Of a DNA stretch of 64,000 nucleotides, positions 15,698 to 25,215 are shown piece by piece. The stretch covers positions 124,001 through 188,000 of the forward strand of contig CBFHMJ010000032.1 in NCBI GenBank assembly GCA_965656875.1. The letters are read 5' to 3'. The notes under the pieces are model-generated. The model was given only the letters and a program-made list of their open reading frames with translations. It was not told where the DNA came from and did not search any database. Origin of the DNA: CBFHMJ01 sp965656875. Its GTDB lineage: Bacteria > Pseudomonadota > Gammaproteobacteria > Enterobacterales > Alteromonadaceae. Position 1 is the first letter of the stretch, and the number at the start of each line of letters is the position of its first letter. A program made the position numbers and the translations under genes.

Positions 15698-18600
15698 GTG
15701 AAGAATTTACTTAAGTTTTTAAAGCAACAAAATAAAACTGAAGAGTTTGACGCGATTCGAATTGGCTTAGCTTCTCCTGACATGATTCGTTCATGGTCTT
15801 ATGGTGAAGTTAAAAAGCCAGAAACGATCAACTATCGTACTTTTAAGCCTGAGCGTGATGGCCTTTTCTGTGCCAGAATCTTCGGCCCGGTAAAAGATTA
15901 CGAGTGTCTTTGTGGTAAGTACAAGCGTCTTAAACACCGTGGTGTTATCTGCGAAAAGTGTGGCGTAGAAGTTACATTAACAAAAGTTCGTCGTGACCGT
16001 ATGGGTCATATCGAACTTGCAAGTCCGGTTGCACATATCTGGTTCCTTAAGTCACTACCGTCTCGTATCGGTTTGATGCTGGATATGACGCTACGTGACA
16101 TCGAGCGTGTTCTTTACTTCGAATCATTCGTTGTTACAGAGCCAGGCATGACCTCTTTAGAAAAAGGTCAAATGCTAACTGAAGAAGAGTACCTTAACTC
16201 TCTTGAAGAATATGGCGACGAATTTGAAGCTAAGATGGGTGCTGAAGCAGTTCTTGCACTGCTTAAAGAAATCAATCTTGAGCAACTGATCAAAGAAATT
16301 CGTGAAGAGTTTCCGACTATCAGCTCTGAGACGCGTCGTAAGAAACTGACTAAGCGTCTTAAGTTGTTTGAAGCGTTCCATCAATCAGGTAACAAGCCTG
16401 AGTGGATGATTATGAACGTTCTTCCGGTATTACCACCAGATCTACGTCCTTTAGTTCCTCTGGAAGGTGGTCGTTTTGCAACAAGTGATCTGAACGATTT
16501 ATACCGTCGAGTTATCAATCGTAATAATCGTCTTAAGCGTCTGTTGGATCTTGCTGCACCTGACATCATCGTGCGCAACGAAAAACGTATGCTTCAGGAA
16601 GCGGTTGACGCGTTATTGGATAATGGCCGTCGAGGTCGTGCAATCACGGGTTCTAACAAGCGTCCTCTTAAGTCACTTGCTGACATGATCAAAGGTAAAC
16701 AAGGTCGTTTCCGTCAAAACCTTCTTGGTAAGCGTGTTGACTACTCTGGCCGTTCTGTAATTACCGTTGGTCCGACATTAAAATTACATCAGTGTGGTCT
16801 TCCGAAGAAGATGGCACTTGAGTTATTCAAACCATTTATTTATGGCAAGCTTGAAGGCCGTGGTCTTGCGACAACGATCAAAGCAGCTAAGAAAATGGTA
16901 GAGCGCGAAGTTGCTGAAGTATGGGATATCCTGGATGAAGTAATCCGTGAGCATCCAATCCTTCTTAACCGTGCTCCGACACTTCACCGTCTTGGTATCC
17001 AGGCTTTTGAGCCGGTACTTATCGAAGGTAAAGCATTACAGTTACATCCACTGGTCTGTGCGGCGTATAACGCTGACTTCGATGGTGACCAGATGGCGGT
17101 ACACTTACCATTAACAATTGAGTCTCAGTTAGAAGCTCGTGCGTTAATGATGTCGACAAACAATATCCTTTCTCCTGCAAATGGTGACCCAATCATCGTT
17201 CCTTCTCAGGACGTTGTATTAGGTCTTTATTATATGACGCGTGAGAAAATCAACGCGAAAGGTGAAGGTATTATCTTCAAGAATGCGAACGAAGCTGAAA
17301 AAGCTTATCGCACTGGCACAGTTGAATTACATGCTCGTGTAAAAGTTCGTATTGCTGAAACAATTGTCAACAAAGACGGTTCGGCTGATTCTTTCATTAC
17401 AGTGAAAGATACAACGGTAGGTCGTGCAATTTTGTCATTGATTCTTCCGAAGGGTTTGCCTTTCGACATGATCAATGAAGCGATGGGTAAAAAGCAGATT
17501 TCAAGACTATTGAATAACTGTTACCGTCGTTTAGGTATTAAAGAAACAGTTATCTTTGCTGACCATATTATGTATACCGGCTTCCATTACGCGATGTTGT
17601 CAGGTGCGTCAGTAGGTATTGATGATCTGGTTATTCCAGATGAAAAAGCTGTAATCATTGGCGAAGCACAGGCTGAAGTTGGTGAGATTCAGGAGCAGTT
17701 CCAGTCTGGTCTTGTAACAGCCGGTGAAAAATACAATAAAGTTATCGATATTTGGTCAAACGCAAACGAACGTGTTTCAAAAGCGATGATGGATAACTTA
17801 TCTACTGAAAAAGTTACAAATAAAGATGGTGAAGAAGAGATTCAATCGTCATTCAACAGTATCTTTATGATGGCCGATTCTGGTGCACGGGGTAGTGCAG
17901 CTCAGATTCGTCAGCTTGCTGGTATGCGTGGTCTGATGGCTAAGCCGGATGGCTCAATCATCGAAACGCCAATCATCGCAAACTTCCGTGAAGGTCTGAA
18001 CGTACTACAGTACTTCATCTCTACTCACGGTGCTCGTAAAGGTTTGGCAGATACAGCACTTAAAACGGCTAACTCGGGTTATCTGACTCGTCGTCTTGTT
18101 GATGTTGGACAGGATTTAGTTGTTAATCAGGACGATTGTGGAACGCATGAAGGCATTCTAATGAAACCACTTATTGAAGGTGGTGATGTAGTAGAAGCAC
18201 TTCGGGAACGTGTTCTTGGTCGTGTTGTGTGTCGTGATGTATTTAAGCCTGGCACTGAAGATGTACTAATCGCTCGTAACACATTACTTGATGAAAGCTG
18301 GTGTGACATCATCGAAGAAAATTCTGTCGATGAAGTTTGGGTTCGTTCAGTTATCACTTGTGAGACAGACTTCGGTGTGTGCGCACACTGTTATGGACGT
18401 GATCTTGCTCGTGGTCATCTTATCAACCAGGGTGAATCTATTGGTGTTATCGCTGCTCAATCAATCGGTGAGCCGGGAACACAGCTTACGATGCGTACCT
18501 TCCACATTGGTGGTGCTGCGTCAAGGGTGTCTGCAGAAAACAGCGTTCAGGTGAAAACTACAGGTGTTATGAAGCTTCATAATGCTAAATATGTAGTTAA

Positions 18601-19879
18601 TCAGGATGACAAGATTGTAATCACTTCACGTTCTACAGAAGTAACAATTACTGATGATCATGGTCGTGAGAAAGAGCGTTATAAACTGCCGTATGGTGCT
18701 GTTCTATCAGTACGTGATGGTGCAGCAGTTAATGCTGGTGACACGATTGCAACATGGGATCCGCACTCGCACCCAATTATCACTGAACGACAAGCTAAAG
18801 TTTCATTTAGTGACGTTGAAGACTCAAACACTGAAGTTCAGACTGATGAATTAACTGGTCTTACTCGTGTTGTTGTTAAAGATCTTGCCGTAGCGAATGC
18901 GAAAGAACCTAAGCTAATCCTTGAATCAGCAGAGGTTGGTCTTCAGGAAATTCGTCTACCTAGCTTTACGACGATTGAGATTTCAGATGGTCAGGTTGCA
19001 ATGCCTGGTATGGTATTGGCGAGAATTCCACAAGAAAGTTCGAAGACTCGTGATATCACGGGTGGTCTGCCTCGAGTTGCTGACCTGTTTGAAGCTCGTA
19101 AGCCTAAAGAACCTGCAATTCTTGCAGAAGTTTCAGGCACGGTTAGTTTCGGTAAAGAAACTAAAGGAAAGCGTCGCTTAATTATCACTCCTGAACAAGG
19201 TGATCACTACGAAGAAATGATTCCAAAATGGCGTCAACTTAATGTCTTCGAAGGTGAGAGTGTTGAGAAGGGTGAGGTGATTGCTGAAGGTCCAGAATCT
19301 CCGCATGATATCTTGCGTCTGCGTGGTGTTCATCACGTAGCTAACTACATCACGAATGAAGTTCAGGACGTTTACCGTCTGCAAGGTGTAAAGATTAACG
19401 ATAAGCACATCGAAGTTATCGTTCGTCAGATGCTACGTAAAGCGATCATTATTGATGGTTATAACACTGAGTTCATCGAAGGTGAGCAAGCAGAAGTTTC
19501 TCGCGTCAAGATCGTTAACCGTCAGCGTGAAGCTGAAGGTAAGCCGCTTATCAAGTATGAGCTGCAACTTCTTGGTATTACCAAGGCATCACTTGCAACT
19601 GAATCCTTCATTTCAGCCGCATCGTTCCAGGAAACTACTCGAGTGCTTACTGAAGCAGCCGTTAGTGGTAAGAATGATGAACTACGTGGTCTGAAAGAGA
19701 ACGTAATTGTAGGTCGATTGATTCCTGCGGGTACTGGTTTCGCGTATCACAATGACCGTATGCGTAAGCGCCAGTCAAAAGATTTATTGGTTGAAGAAGA
19801 AGAGTTAGCAGTATCAGCTGACGATGCTGAAAAAGCATTGACTGATGCGTTAAATGCAGATTTTTCATCCGATGACTAA
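15698..19879 (+). CDS. rpoC: DNA-directed RNA polymerase subunit beta'
   Basis: 1393 aa, close to the 1407 of E. coli. N-terminal zinc site CLCGKYKRLKHRGVICEKCG, catalytic NADFDGDQMAVH that holds the active-site magnesium, second zinc cluster CGVCAHCYGRDLARG-type region, and the C-terminal helix are all visible. The start is GTG with a GCGGAG ribosome site, as in E. coli rpoC (which also uses GTG). Followed by a strong terminator. Confidence 0.99.
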   Translation: MKNLLKFLKQQNKTEEFDAIRIGLASPDMIRSWSYGEVKKPETINYRTFKPERDGLFCARIFGPVKDYECLCGKYKRLKHRGVICEKCGVEVTLTKVRRDRMGHIELASPVAHIWFLKSLPSRIGLMLDMTLRDIERVLYFESFVVTEPGMTSLEKGQMLTEEEYLNSLEEYGDEFEAKMGAEAVLALLKEINLEQLIKEIREEFPTISSETRRKKLTKRLKLFEAFHQSGNKPEWMIMNVLPVLPPDLRPLVPLEGGRFATSDLNDLYRRVINRNNRLKRLLDLAAPDIIVRNEKRMLQEAVDALLDNGRRGRAITGSNKRPLKSLADMIKGKQGRFRQNLLGKRVDYSGRSVITVGPTLKLHQCGLPKKMALELFKPFIYGKLEGRGLATTIKAAKKMVEREVAEVWDILDEVIREHPILLNRAPTLHRLGIQAFEPVLIEGKALQLHPLVCAAYNADFDGDQMAVHLPLTIESQLEARALMMSTNNILSPANGDPIIVPSQDVVLGLYYMTREKINAKGEGIIFKNANEAEKAYRTGTVELHARVKVRIAETIVNKDGSADSFITVKDTTVGRAILSLILPKGLPFDMINEAMGKKQISRLLNNCYRRLGIKETVIFADHIMYTGFHYAMLSGASVGIDDLVIPDEKAVIIGEAQAEVGEIQEQFQSGLVTAGEKYNKVIDIWSNANERVSKAMMDNLSTEKVTNKDGEEEIQSSFNSIFMMADSGARGSAAQIRQLAGMRGLMAKPDGSIIETPIIANFREGLNVLQYFISTHGARKGLADTALKTANSGYLTRRLVDVGQDLVVNQDDCGTHEGILMKPLIEGGDVVEALRERVLGRVVCRDVFKPGTEDVLIARNTLLDESWCDIIEENSVDEVWVRSVITCETDFGVCAHCYGRDLARGHLINQGESIGVIAAQSIGEPGTQLTMRTFHIGGAASRVSAENSVQVKTTGVMKLHNAKYVVNQDDKIVITSRSTEVTITDDHGREKERYKLPYGAVLSVRDGAAVNAGDTIATWDPHSHPIITERQAKVSFSDVEDSNTEVQTDELTGLTRVVVKDLAVANAKEPKLILESAEVGLQEIRLPSFTTIEISDGQVAMPGMVLARIPQESSKTRDITGGLPRVADLFEARKPKEPAILAEVSGTVSFGKETKGKRRLIITPEQGDHYEEMIPKWRQLNVFEGESVEKGEVIAEGPESPHDILRLRGVHHVANYITNEVQDVYRLQGVKINDKHIEVIVRQMLRKAIIIDGYNTEFIEGEQAEVSRVKIVNRQREAEGKPLIKYELQLLGITKASLATESFISAASFQETTRVLTEAAVSGKNDELRGLKENVIVGRLIPAGTGFAYHNDRMRKRQSKDLLVEEEELAVSADDAEKALTDALNADFSSDD

Positions 19880-19890
19880 ATCATTGTTTA

Positions 19891-19962
19891 GAGCTGTCAT
19901 GGCGTAATTGCCCTAATTTAAGATTAAATTTGAAAGGTAATTACTTTAAATATTGACAGCTC
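19891..19962. repeat. Nested inverted repeats upstream of the str operon promoter
   Basis: A perfect 9-bp inverted repeat, GAGCTGTCA (19891-19899) and TGACAGCTC (19954-19962), encloses a second pair GTAATT (19904-19909) / AATTAC (about 19939-19944). The right copy overlaps the -35 box of the str operon promoter. It could be an operator or a long-range RNA hairpin at the 3' end of the rpoC mRNA. Confidence 0.5.
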
Positions 19963-19981
19963 AAACTTTGGTCATTAGAAT
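19953..19981 (+). promoter_or_regulatory. Sigma-70 promoter of rpsL-rpsG-fusA-tuf
   Basis: Perfect TTGACA (19953-19958), 17-bp spacer, TAGAAT (19976-19981). The -10 overlaps the first bases of the rpoC terminator, so the predicted start (about 19988) lies just past the outer 5' arm of that hairpin. Confidence 0.8.
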
Positions 19982-20014
19982 TCCGCGACCCTTATTTTAG
20001 GGCGCGGAATTTTT
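19980..20014 (+). terminator. Intrinsic terminator of rpoBC
   Basis: ATTCCGCG (19980-19987), a bulged A, CCCT (19989-19992) pair with AGGG (19999-20002) and CGCGGAAT (20003-20010), followed by a T tract. A strong 12-bp stem. Confidence 0.9.
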
Positions 20015-20099
20015 CACGTTTATGAGAAGTGTTTTTTTCGGATTTACTGCTCAGTCTTTAATCTGAAAGAAACGTTGTTTAACTAATCTGGAGCATTTA

Positions 20100-20474
20100 A
20101 TGGCTACAATTAACCAGTTAGTGCGTAAGCCTCGTGTCAAGAAGCTTGACAAGAGCAACGTTCCTGCGTTGGAAGCTTGCCCACAAAGACGTGGTGTGTG
20201 TACTCGTGTATACACAACTACGCCTAAGAAACCAAACTCAGCACTTCGTAAAGTTGCTCGTGTTCGTTTAACTAATGGTTTCGAAGTAACTTCATATATC
20301 GGTGGTGAAGGCCACAACTTACAAGAGCACAGCGTTATCTTGATTCGCGGTGGTCGTGTTAAAGATTTACCTGGTGTGCGTTATCACACAGTTCGTGGAA
20401 CACTTGACTGTTCAGGCGTTAGCGATCGTAAACAAGGGCGTTCTAAGTACGGCGCTAAACGGCCTAAGAGTTAA
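20100..20474 (+). CDS. rpsL: 30S ribosomal protein S12
   Basis: 124 aa, standard. Contains the decoding-centre loop TTPKKPNSALRK with the unmutated Lys that determines streptomycin sensitivity, and GGRVKDLPGVRYH. First gene of the str operon. Confidence 0.99.
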   Translation: MATINQLVRKPRVKKLDKSNVPALEACPQRRGVCTRVYTTTPKKPNSALRKVARVRLTNGFEVTSYIGGEGHNLQEHSVILIRGGRVKDLPGVRYHTVRGTLDCSGVSDRKQGRSKYGAKRPKS

Positions 20475-20555
20475 CGGTTCTCCGTTAGTAAGGCCAAACA
20501 AGCTTTTTTAATTTAATTAGTTTTGGGTTATTCCTGAAAAAATCGGAGAAAGATT

Positions 20556-21026
20556 ATGCCTAGAAGAAGAGTCGTTGGACAACGTAAGATTCTTCCAGAT
20601 CCAAAGTTCCAATCAGAACTTTTAGCTAAATTCATCAATGTCATTATGCTGGACGGTAAAAAGTCCACTGCCGAAAAGATCATTTACGGTGCATTAGATA
20701 TCGCTTCTGACAAATCAGGTAAAGATCACCTGGTAATCCTTGAAGAAGCACTTGATAACGTTCGTCCATCAGTCGAGGTTAAATCTCGTCGTGTTGGTGG
20801 TTCAACGTATCAGGTTCCATGTGAGGTTCGCCCTGTACGTCGTAATGCATTAGGCATGCGTTGGTTAGTTGAAGCTGCTCGTAAACGTGGTGAAAAATCT
20901 ATGGCTCAGAGACTGGCTAGCGAGCTGGTTGATGCTGCTGCAAATAAAGGCTCAGCTGTTAAGAAACGTGAAGACGTTCATAAGATGGCTGAAGCGAATA
21001 AAGCGTTCGCACATTACCGTTGGTAA
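20556..21026 (+). CDS. rpsG: 30S ribosomal protein S7
   Basis: 156 aa, standard. Begins MPRRRVVGQRKILPDPKF; KSRRVGGSTYQVPCEVRP is the family signature. S7 nucleates the 30S head and in E. coli represses the str mRNA from the rpsL-rpsG gap, which here is 81 bases. Confidence 0.99.
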   Translation: MPRRRVVGQRKILPDPKFQSELLAKFINVIMLDGKKSTAEKIIYGALDIASDKSGKDHLVILEEALDNVRPSVEVKSRRVGGSTYQVPCEVRPVRRNALGMRWLVEAARKRGEKSMAQRLASELVDAAANKGSAVKKREDVHKMAEANKAFAHYRW

Positions 21027-21053
21027 TTTTACTGAATCAGTTAAGAGGACATT

Positions 21054-23156
21054 ATGGCACGTACAACCCCAATTGAGCGCTATCGTAATATCGGTATAGT
21101 TGCTCACGTTGACGCCGGTAAAACTACAACTACTGAACGTGTACTTTTCTATACAGGTCTATCTCATAAGATCGGTGAAGTTCACGACGGTGCCGCTACC
21201 ATGGATTGGATGGAGCAAGAGCAGGAGCGTGGTATCACAATCACATCTGCTGCAACAACTTGTTTCTGGAAAGGTATGGATGCGCAATTCACTGACCACC
21301 GTATCAATATCATCGACACTCCTGGACACGTTGACTTCACTATCGAAGTAGAACGTTCTCTACGTGTTCTTGATGGTGCTGTAGTTGTACTGTGTGGTTC
21401 ATCAGGTGTACAGCCTCAGACTGAAACCGTTTGGCGTCAGGCTGACAAGTATGAAGTACCTCGTATGGTTTTCGTTAATAAAATGGACCGTGCTGGTGCT
21501 AACTTCCTGGACGTGGTTTCGCAAATCGAAGACCGTTTGGGTGCTACTCCTGTTCCAATTCAATTAGCTATCGGTGCAGAAGATAACTTCAAAGGTGTTG
21601 TTGACCTTGTAAAAATGAAGGCTATCAACTGGAACGAAGCTGATCAGGGTATGACGTTCACTTATGACGATATCCCTGCTGATATGACTGAGCTTGCTGA
21701 AAAGTGGCGTGAAAATCTACTTGACGCGGCTGCGGAAGCATCAGAAGAGCTAATGGATAAGTACCTTGAAGAAGGTGAATTATCTGAAGAAGAAATCAAA
21801 CTAGCTCTTCGTCAGCGTACACTGAACAACGAAATCGTTCTTACGATGTGTGGTTCAGCCTTCAAAAACAAAGGTGTTCAGGCTGTTCTGGATGCTGTTA
21901 TCGAATATATGCCTGCTCCGACAGAAGTACCTGCAATTAAAGGTGTTCTTGACGATGAATCAGAAGGCGAGCGTCCAGCTGACGATAACGCACCATTTGC
22001 TGCATTAGCGTTCAAAATCGCTACTGACCCGTTTGTTGGTACTCTGACATTCTTCCGTGTGTACTCTGGTGTTGTTAACTCAGGTGATACTGTATTTAAC
22101 CCGGTAAAATCAAAGCGTGAGCGTTTTGGTCGTATCGTTCAGATGCACTCTAACAACCGTGAAGAGATCAAAGAAGTTCGTGCTGGTGATATCGCGGCAG
22201 CTATCGGTCTTAAGCAAGTTACTACTGGTGACACGCTTTGTGACCTTGATAACGTGATTACACTTGAGCGTATGGAATTCCCTGATCCAGTAATTTCAAT
22301 CGCGGTTGAGCCTAAGTCTAAGCCTGACCAGGAAAAAATGGGTATCGCGCTAGGTAAACTAGCTGCAGAAGATCCATCTTTCCGTGTTGAAACTGATGAA
22401 GAAACAGGTCAGACAATCATCTCTGGTATGGGTGAGCTTCACCTTGATATCATCGTTGATCGTATGCGTCGTGAGTTCAACGTTGAATGTAACGTAGGTA
22501 AGCCTGAAGTTGCATACCGTGAAACTATTCGCAGCAGCGTTGAAGTTGAAGGTAAGTTCGTTCGTCAGTCTGGTGGTCGCGGTCAGTACGGTCACGTATG
22601 GCTTAAACTTGAGCCAATGGCTGAAGGCGATGGCTACGAATTCGTTAACGAAATCGTTGGTGGTGTTGTACCAAAAGAATACATCGGTGCAGTTGACAAA
22701 GGTGTCCAGGAGCAGATGAACGCAGGTGTTCTTGCTGGCTACCCGGTACTTGACGTTAAAGCTACACTTTATGATGGTTCTTACCATGATGTTGACTCTA
22801 ACGAGATGGCGTTTAAAATTGCCGGCTCAATGGCATTCAAGAAAGGTGCGCTTCAAGCAACACCAGTTCTTCTTGAGCCTACAATGAATGTTGAAGTAAT
22901 TACACCTGAAGAAAACATGGGTGACGTTGTTGGTGATTTGAACCGACGTCGCGGCATGATCGAAGGTATGGACGATGCACCAGGTGGCCTGAAGCAAGTT
23001 AAAGCTCAGGTACCACTATCTGAGATGTTTGGTTACGCAACTGACTTGCGTTCTGCAACTCAGGGCCGTGCTTCTTACTCAATGGAGTTCTCTCAGTATA
23101 AAGAAGCTCCAAACAACATTGCTGAAACAGTAATTGCAGCACGTGCACAAAAATAA
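21054..23156 (+). CDS. fusA: Elongation factor G
   Basis: 700-aa translocation GTPase. G1 AHVDAGKTTTTERV (about 17-30), G2/switch I region with RGITITSAATT, G3 DTPGHVDFT, G4 NKMD are intact, followed by domains II-V (GELHLDIIVDRM, GYPVLDVKATLYDGSYHDVDS). It follows rpsG by 27 bases. Confidence 0.99.
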   Translation: MARTTPIERYRNIGIVAHVDAGKTTTTERVLFYTGLSHKIGEVHDGAATMDWMEQEQERGITITSAATTCFWKGMDAQFTDHRINIIDTPGHVDFTIEVERSLRVLDGAVVVLCGSSGVQPQTETVWRQADKYEVPRMVFVNKMDRAGANFLDVVSQIEDRLGATPVPIQLAIGAEDNFKGVVDLVKMKAINWNEADQGMTFTYDDIPADMTELAEKWRENLLDAAAEASEELMDKYLEEGELSEEEIKLALRQRTLNNEIVLTMCGSAFKNKGVQAVLDAVIEYMPAPTEVPAIKGVLDDESEGERPADDNAPFAALAFKIATDPFVGTLTFFRVYSGVVNSGDTVFNPVKSKRERFGRIVQMHSNNREEIKEVRAGDIAAAIGLKQVTTGDTLCDLDNVITLERMEFPDPVISIAVEPKSKPDQEKMGIALGKLAAEDPSFRVETDEETGQTIISGMGELHLDIIVDRMRREFNVECNVGKPEVAYRETIRSSVEVEGKFVRQSGGRGQYGHVWLKLEPMAEGDGYEFVNEIVGGVVPKEYIGAVDKGVQEQMNAGVLAGYPVLDVKATLYDGSYHDVDSNEMAFKIAGSMAFKKGALQATPVLLEPTMNVEVITPEENMGDVVGDLNRRRGMIEGMDDAPGGLKQVKAQVPLSEMFGYATDLRSATQGRASYSMEFSQYKEAPNNIAETVIAARAQK

Positions 23157-23171
23157 TTTTTAATTTGATGT

Positions 23172-23193
23172 GGCTCTTCTTATCAGAAGAGCC
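23172..23193 (+). other. Intercistronic hairpin fusA-tuf
   Basis: Perfect 9-bp stem GGCTCTTCT (23172-23180) / AGAAGAGCC (23185-23193) with a 4-nt loop, followed by TTATTAA rather than a clean T run. More likely an RNA processing or stability hairpin, or a leaky terminator, than a full stop. Confidence 0.55.
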
Positions 23194-23221
23194 TTATTAA
23201 TGTTCCTAAGGAAATCGTAAG

Positions 23222-24406
23222 ATGGCTAAAGAAAAATTTGAACGTTCGAAACCCCATGTAAACGTTGGCACAATCGGTCACGTTGACCATGGTAAAACAA
23301 CTCTAACTGCGGCAATTACTAACGTACTTGCTAAAGTATATGGTGGTGAAGCGAAAGACTTCTCTCAAATCGATAACGCTCCTGAAGAGCGTGAGCGTGG
23401 TATCACAATCGCTACTTCGCACGTTGAGTACGATACTCCTACTCGTCACTACGCACACGTTGACTGTCCTGGACACGCTGACTATGTTAAAAACATGATC
23501 ACTGGTGCTGCTCAGATGGACGGTGCAATCCTTGTTGTTGCTGCTACTGACGGTCCTATGCCTCAAACTCGTGAGCACATCCTACTTTCTCGTCAGGTTG
23601 GTGTTCCTTACATCATCGTATTCATGAACAAATGTGACATGGTTGACGATGAAGAGCTTCTAGAGCTTGTAGAAATGGAAGTTCGTGAACTTCTTTCTGA
23701 ATATGAATTCCCAGGTGATGACCTTCCAGTTATCCAGGGTTCTGCTCTTAAAGCACTTGAAGGTGAAGAAGAGTGGGAAAAGAAAGTTGTTGAGCTTGCT
23801 GAAGCACTAGACTCATACATCCCTGAGCCAGAGCGTGACATCGATAAGCCATTCCTAATGCCTATCGAAGACGTATTCTCAATCTCTGGTCGTGGTACAG
23901 TTGTTACTGGTCGTGTTGAGCGCGGTATCATCAATGTTGGTGACGAAGTAGAAATCGTAGGTATCAAAGAAACTGCTACTACTACTTGTACTGGTGTTGA
24001 GATGTTCCGTAAGCTTCTTGACGAAGGTCGTGCTGGTGAGAACATCGGTGCACTTCTACGTGGTACTAAGCGTGATGAAGTTGAGCGTGGTCAGGTTCTT
24101 GCTAAGCCAGGTACTATCAACCCTCACACTAAGTTCGAATCAGAAGTATACGTACTTTCTAAAGATGAAGGTGGTCGTCACACTCCATTCTTCAAAGGCT
24201 ACCGTCCTCAGTTCTACTTCCGTACAACTGACGTAACTGGTAACATCGAACTTCCAGAAGGCGTTGAAATGGTAATGCCTGGTGACAACATCAAGATGGT
24301 TGTAGAGCTAATCGCTCCAATCGCTATGGATGAAGGTCTACGTTTCGCTATCCGTGAAGGTGGCCGTACTGTAGGTGCTGGTGTTGTTGCTAAAATCCAC
24401 GACTAA
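23222..24406 (+). CDS. tuf: Elongation factor Tu
   Basis: 394 aa with G1 GHVDHGKTTL, G3 DCPGHADYVKNM, G4 NKCDMVDD and an intact C-terminal FAIREGGRTVGAGVV. Delivers aminoacyl-tRNA to the ribosome. It closes the str operon and is the only tuf gene in the window, although both usual tuf positions (tRNA cluster and str operon) are covered. Confidence 0.99.
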   Translation: MAKEKFERSKPHVNVGTIGHVDHGKTTLTAAITNVLAKVYGGEAKDFSQIDNAPEERERGITIATSHVEYDTPTRHYAHVDCPGHADYVKNMITGAAQMDGAILVVAATDGPMPQTREHILLSRQVGVPYIIVFMNKCDMVDDEELLELVEMEVRELLSEYEFPGDDLPVIQGSALKALEGEEEWEKKVVELAEALDSYIPEPERDIDKPFLMPIEDVFSISGRGTVVTGRVERGIINVGDEVEIVGIKETATTTCTGVEMFRKLLDEGRAGENIGALLRGTKRDEVERGQVLAKPGTINPHTKFESEVYVLSKDEGGRHTPFFKGYRPQFYFRTTDVTGNIELPEGVEMVMPGDNIKMVVELIAPIAMDEGLRFAIREGGRTVGAGVVAKIHD

Positions 24407-24433
24407 TATTTAGTTGTTGAATTTTTGCAAGAA

Positions 24434-24458
24434 GGGTCGCGTTAGCGGCCCTTTTTTT
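24434..24458 (+). terminator. Intrinsic terminator of the str operon
   Basis: GGGTCGC (24434-24440), GTTA loop, GCGGCCC (24445-24451; one G-T pair) followed by seven T. This ends the str operon before the switch to unrelated genes. Confidence 0.92.
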
Positions 24459-24577
24459 GTTTTTATTGTATAGAACTGGTGATTATTCCTGAGTTTTTGA
24501 TTCGACGTGAATTCAGGAATAGTTATTAGAATTTTCTGGGTTTCCAGAATGCTCTGGTTATTATGAAAGAGGTTAAT

Positions 24578-25120
24578 ATGAGTTCTTTACAGGAACAGCT
24601 ACTGAAAGCAGGCCTTGCGAACAAGCAGCAAGCAAAAAATATCAAAGCAGAAAAACGCAAAGCCGCAAAAAAGAAACGAAAGTCAGGTGATAAACCAACT
24701 CAGGGAGAATTGGAGCAGAGTATTCAACAAGCAGCAGAAACTAAAAAACAAAAAGATGCAGAGTTGAATGCACAACAAAAACTGCAGCAAGAGCAGAAAG
24801 AAAAACAGGCTCGATTAAAACAATTGATTGAAAGCAATACAGAAAAGAATGTGAAAGGTGAGATTACGTTTAATTTCACATTCGACAATAAAGTTAAATC
24901 AATCAATGTCACCAATAAAATCAAAGATCAACTGACTGTTGGCACACTAGCAATAGTGATGATGGATGACAATCCTCACATCATTAATGCAGACGCTGCA
25001 ATGACAATTAATAACGATTACCCAGAGGTCGTGGGTTATCTGATAACAACAAAAGAAGAAAAACCGGATGAGGATGATCCTTATGCGGATTATGAAGTTC
25101 CTGATGATCTGATGTGGTAG
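24578..25120 (+). CDS. DUF2058 family protein (YaiL-like)
   Basis: A 180-aa protein of the DUF2058 family (E. coli YaiL, sometimes called nucleoprotein/polynucleotide-associated enzyme; function not established). The N-terminal half is a highly charged Lys/Gln-rich coiled coil (about 20-90). The C-terminal half has ITFNFTFDNKVKSINVTNKIKDQL-type beta structure and an acidic tail ending PDDLMW. I use ATG 24578 with AGAGG 7 bases upstream. Two hairpins precede it (ATTCCTGA 24485-24492 with TCAGGAAT 24513-24520; TTCTGG 24534-24539 with CCAGAA 24544-24549). Confidence 0.9.
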   Translation: MSSLQEQLLKAGLANKQQAKNIKAEKRKAAKKKRKSGDKPTQGELEQSIQQAAETKKQKDAELNAQQKLQQEQKEKQARLKQLIESNTEKNVKGEITFNFTFDNKVKSINVTNKIKDQLTVGTLAIVMMDDNPHIINADAAMTINNDYPEVVGYLITTKEEKPDEDDPYADYEVPDDLMW

Positions 25121-25215
25121 TTCACTACAATACTAAGACCAAATGTTATTTAACTGTAAATTTTGTGATGGATCTCTTATGCTGACAAGGTTGTCTGATA
25201 ATGCGCGAGGAATCT

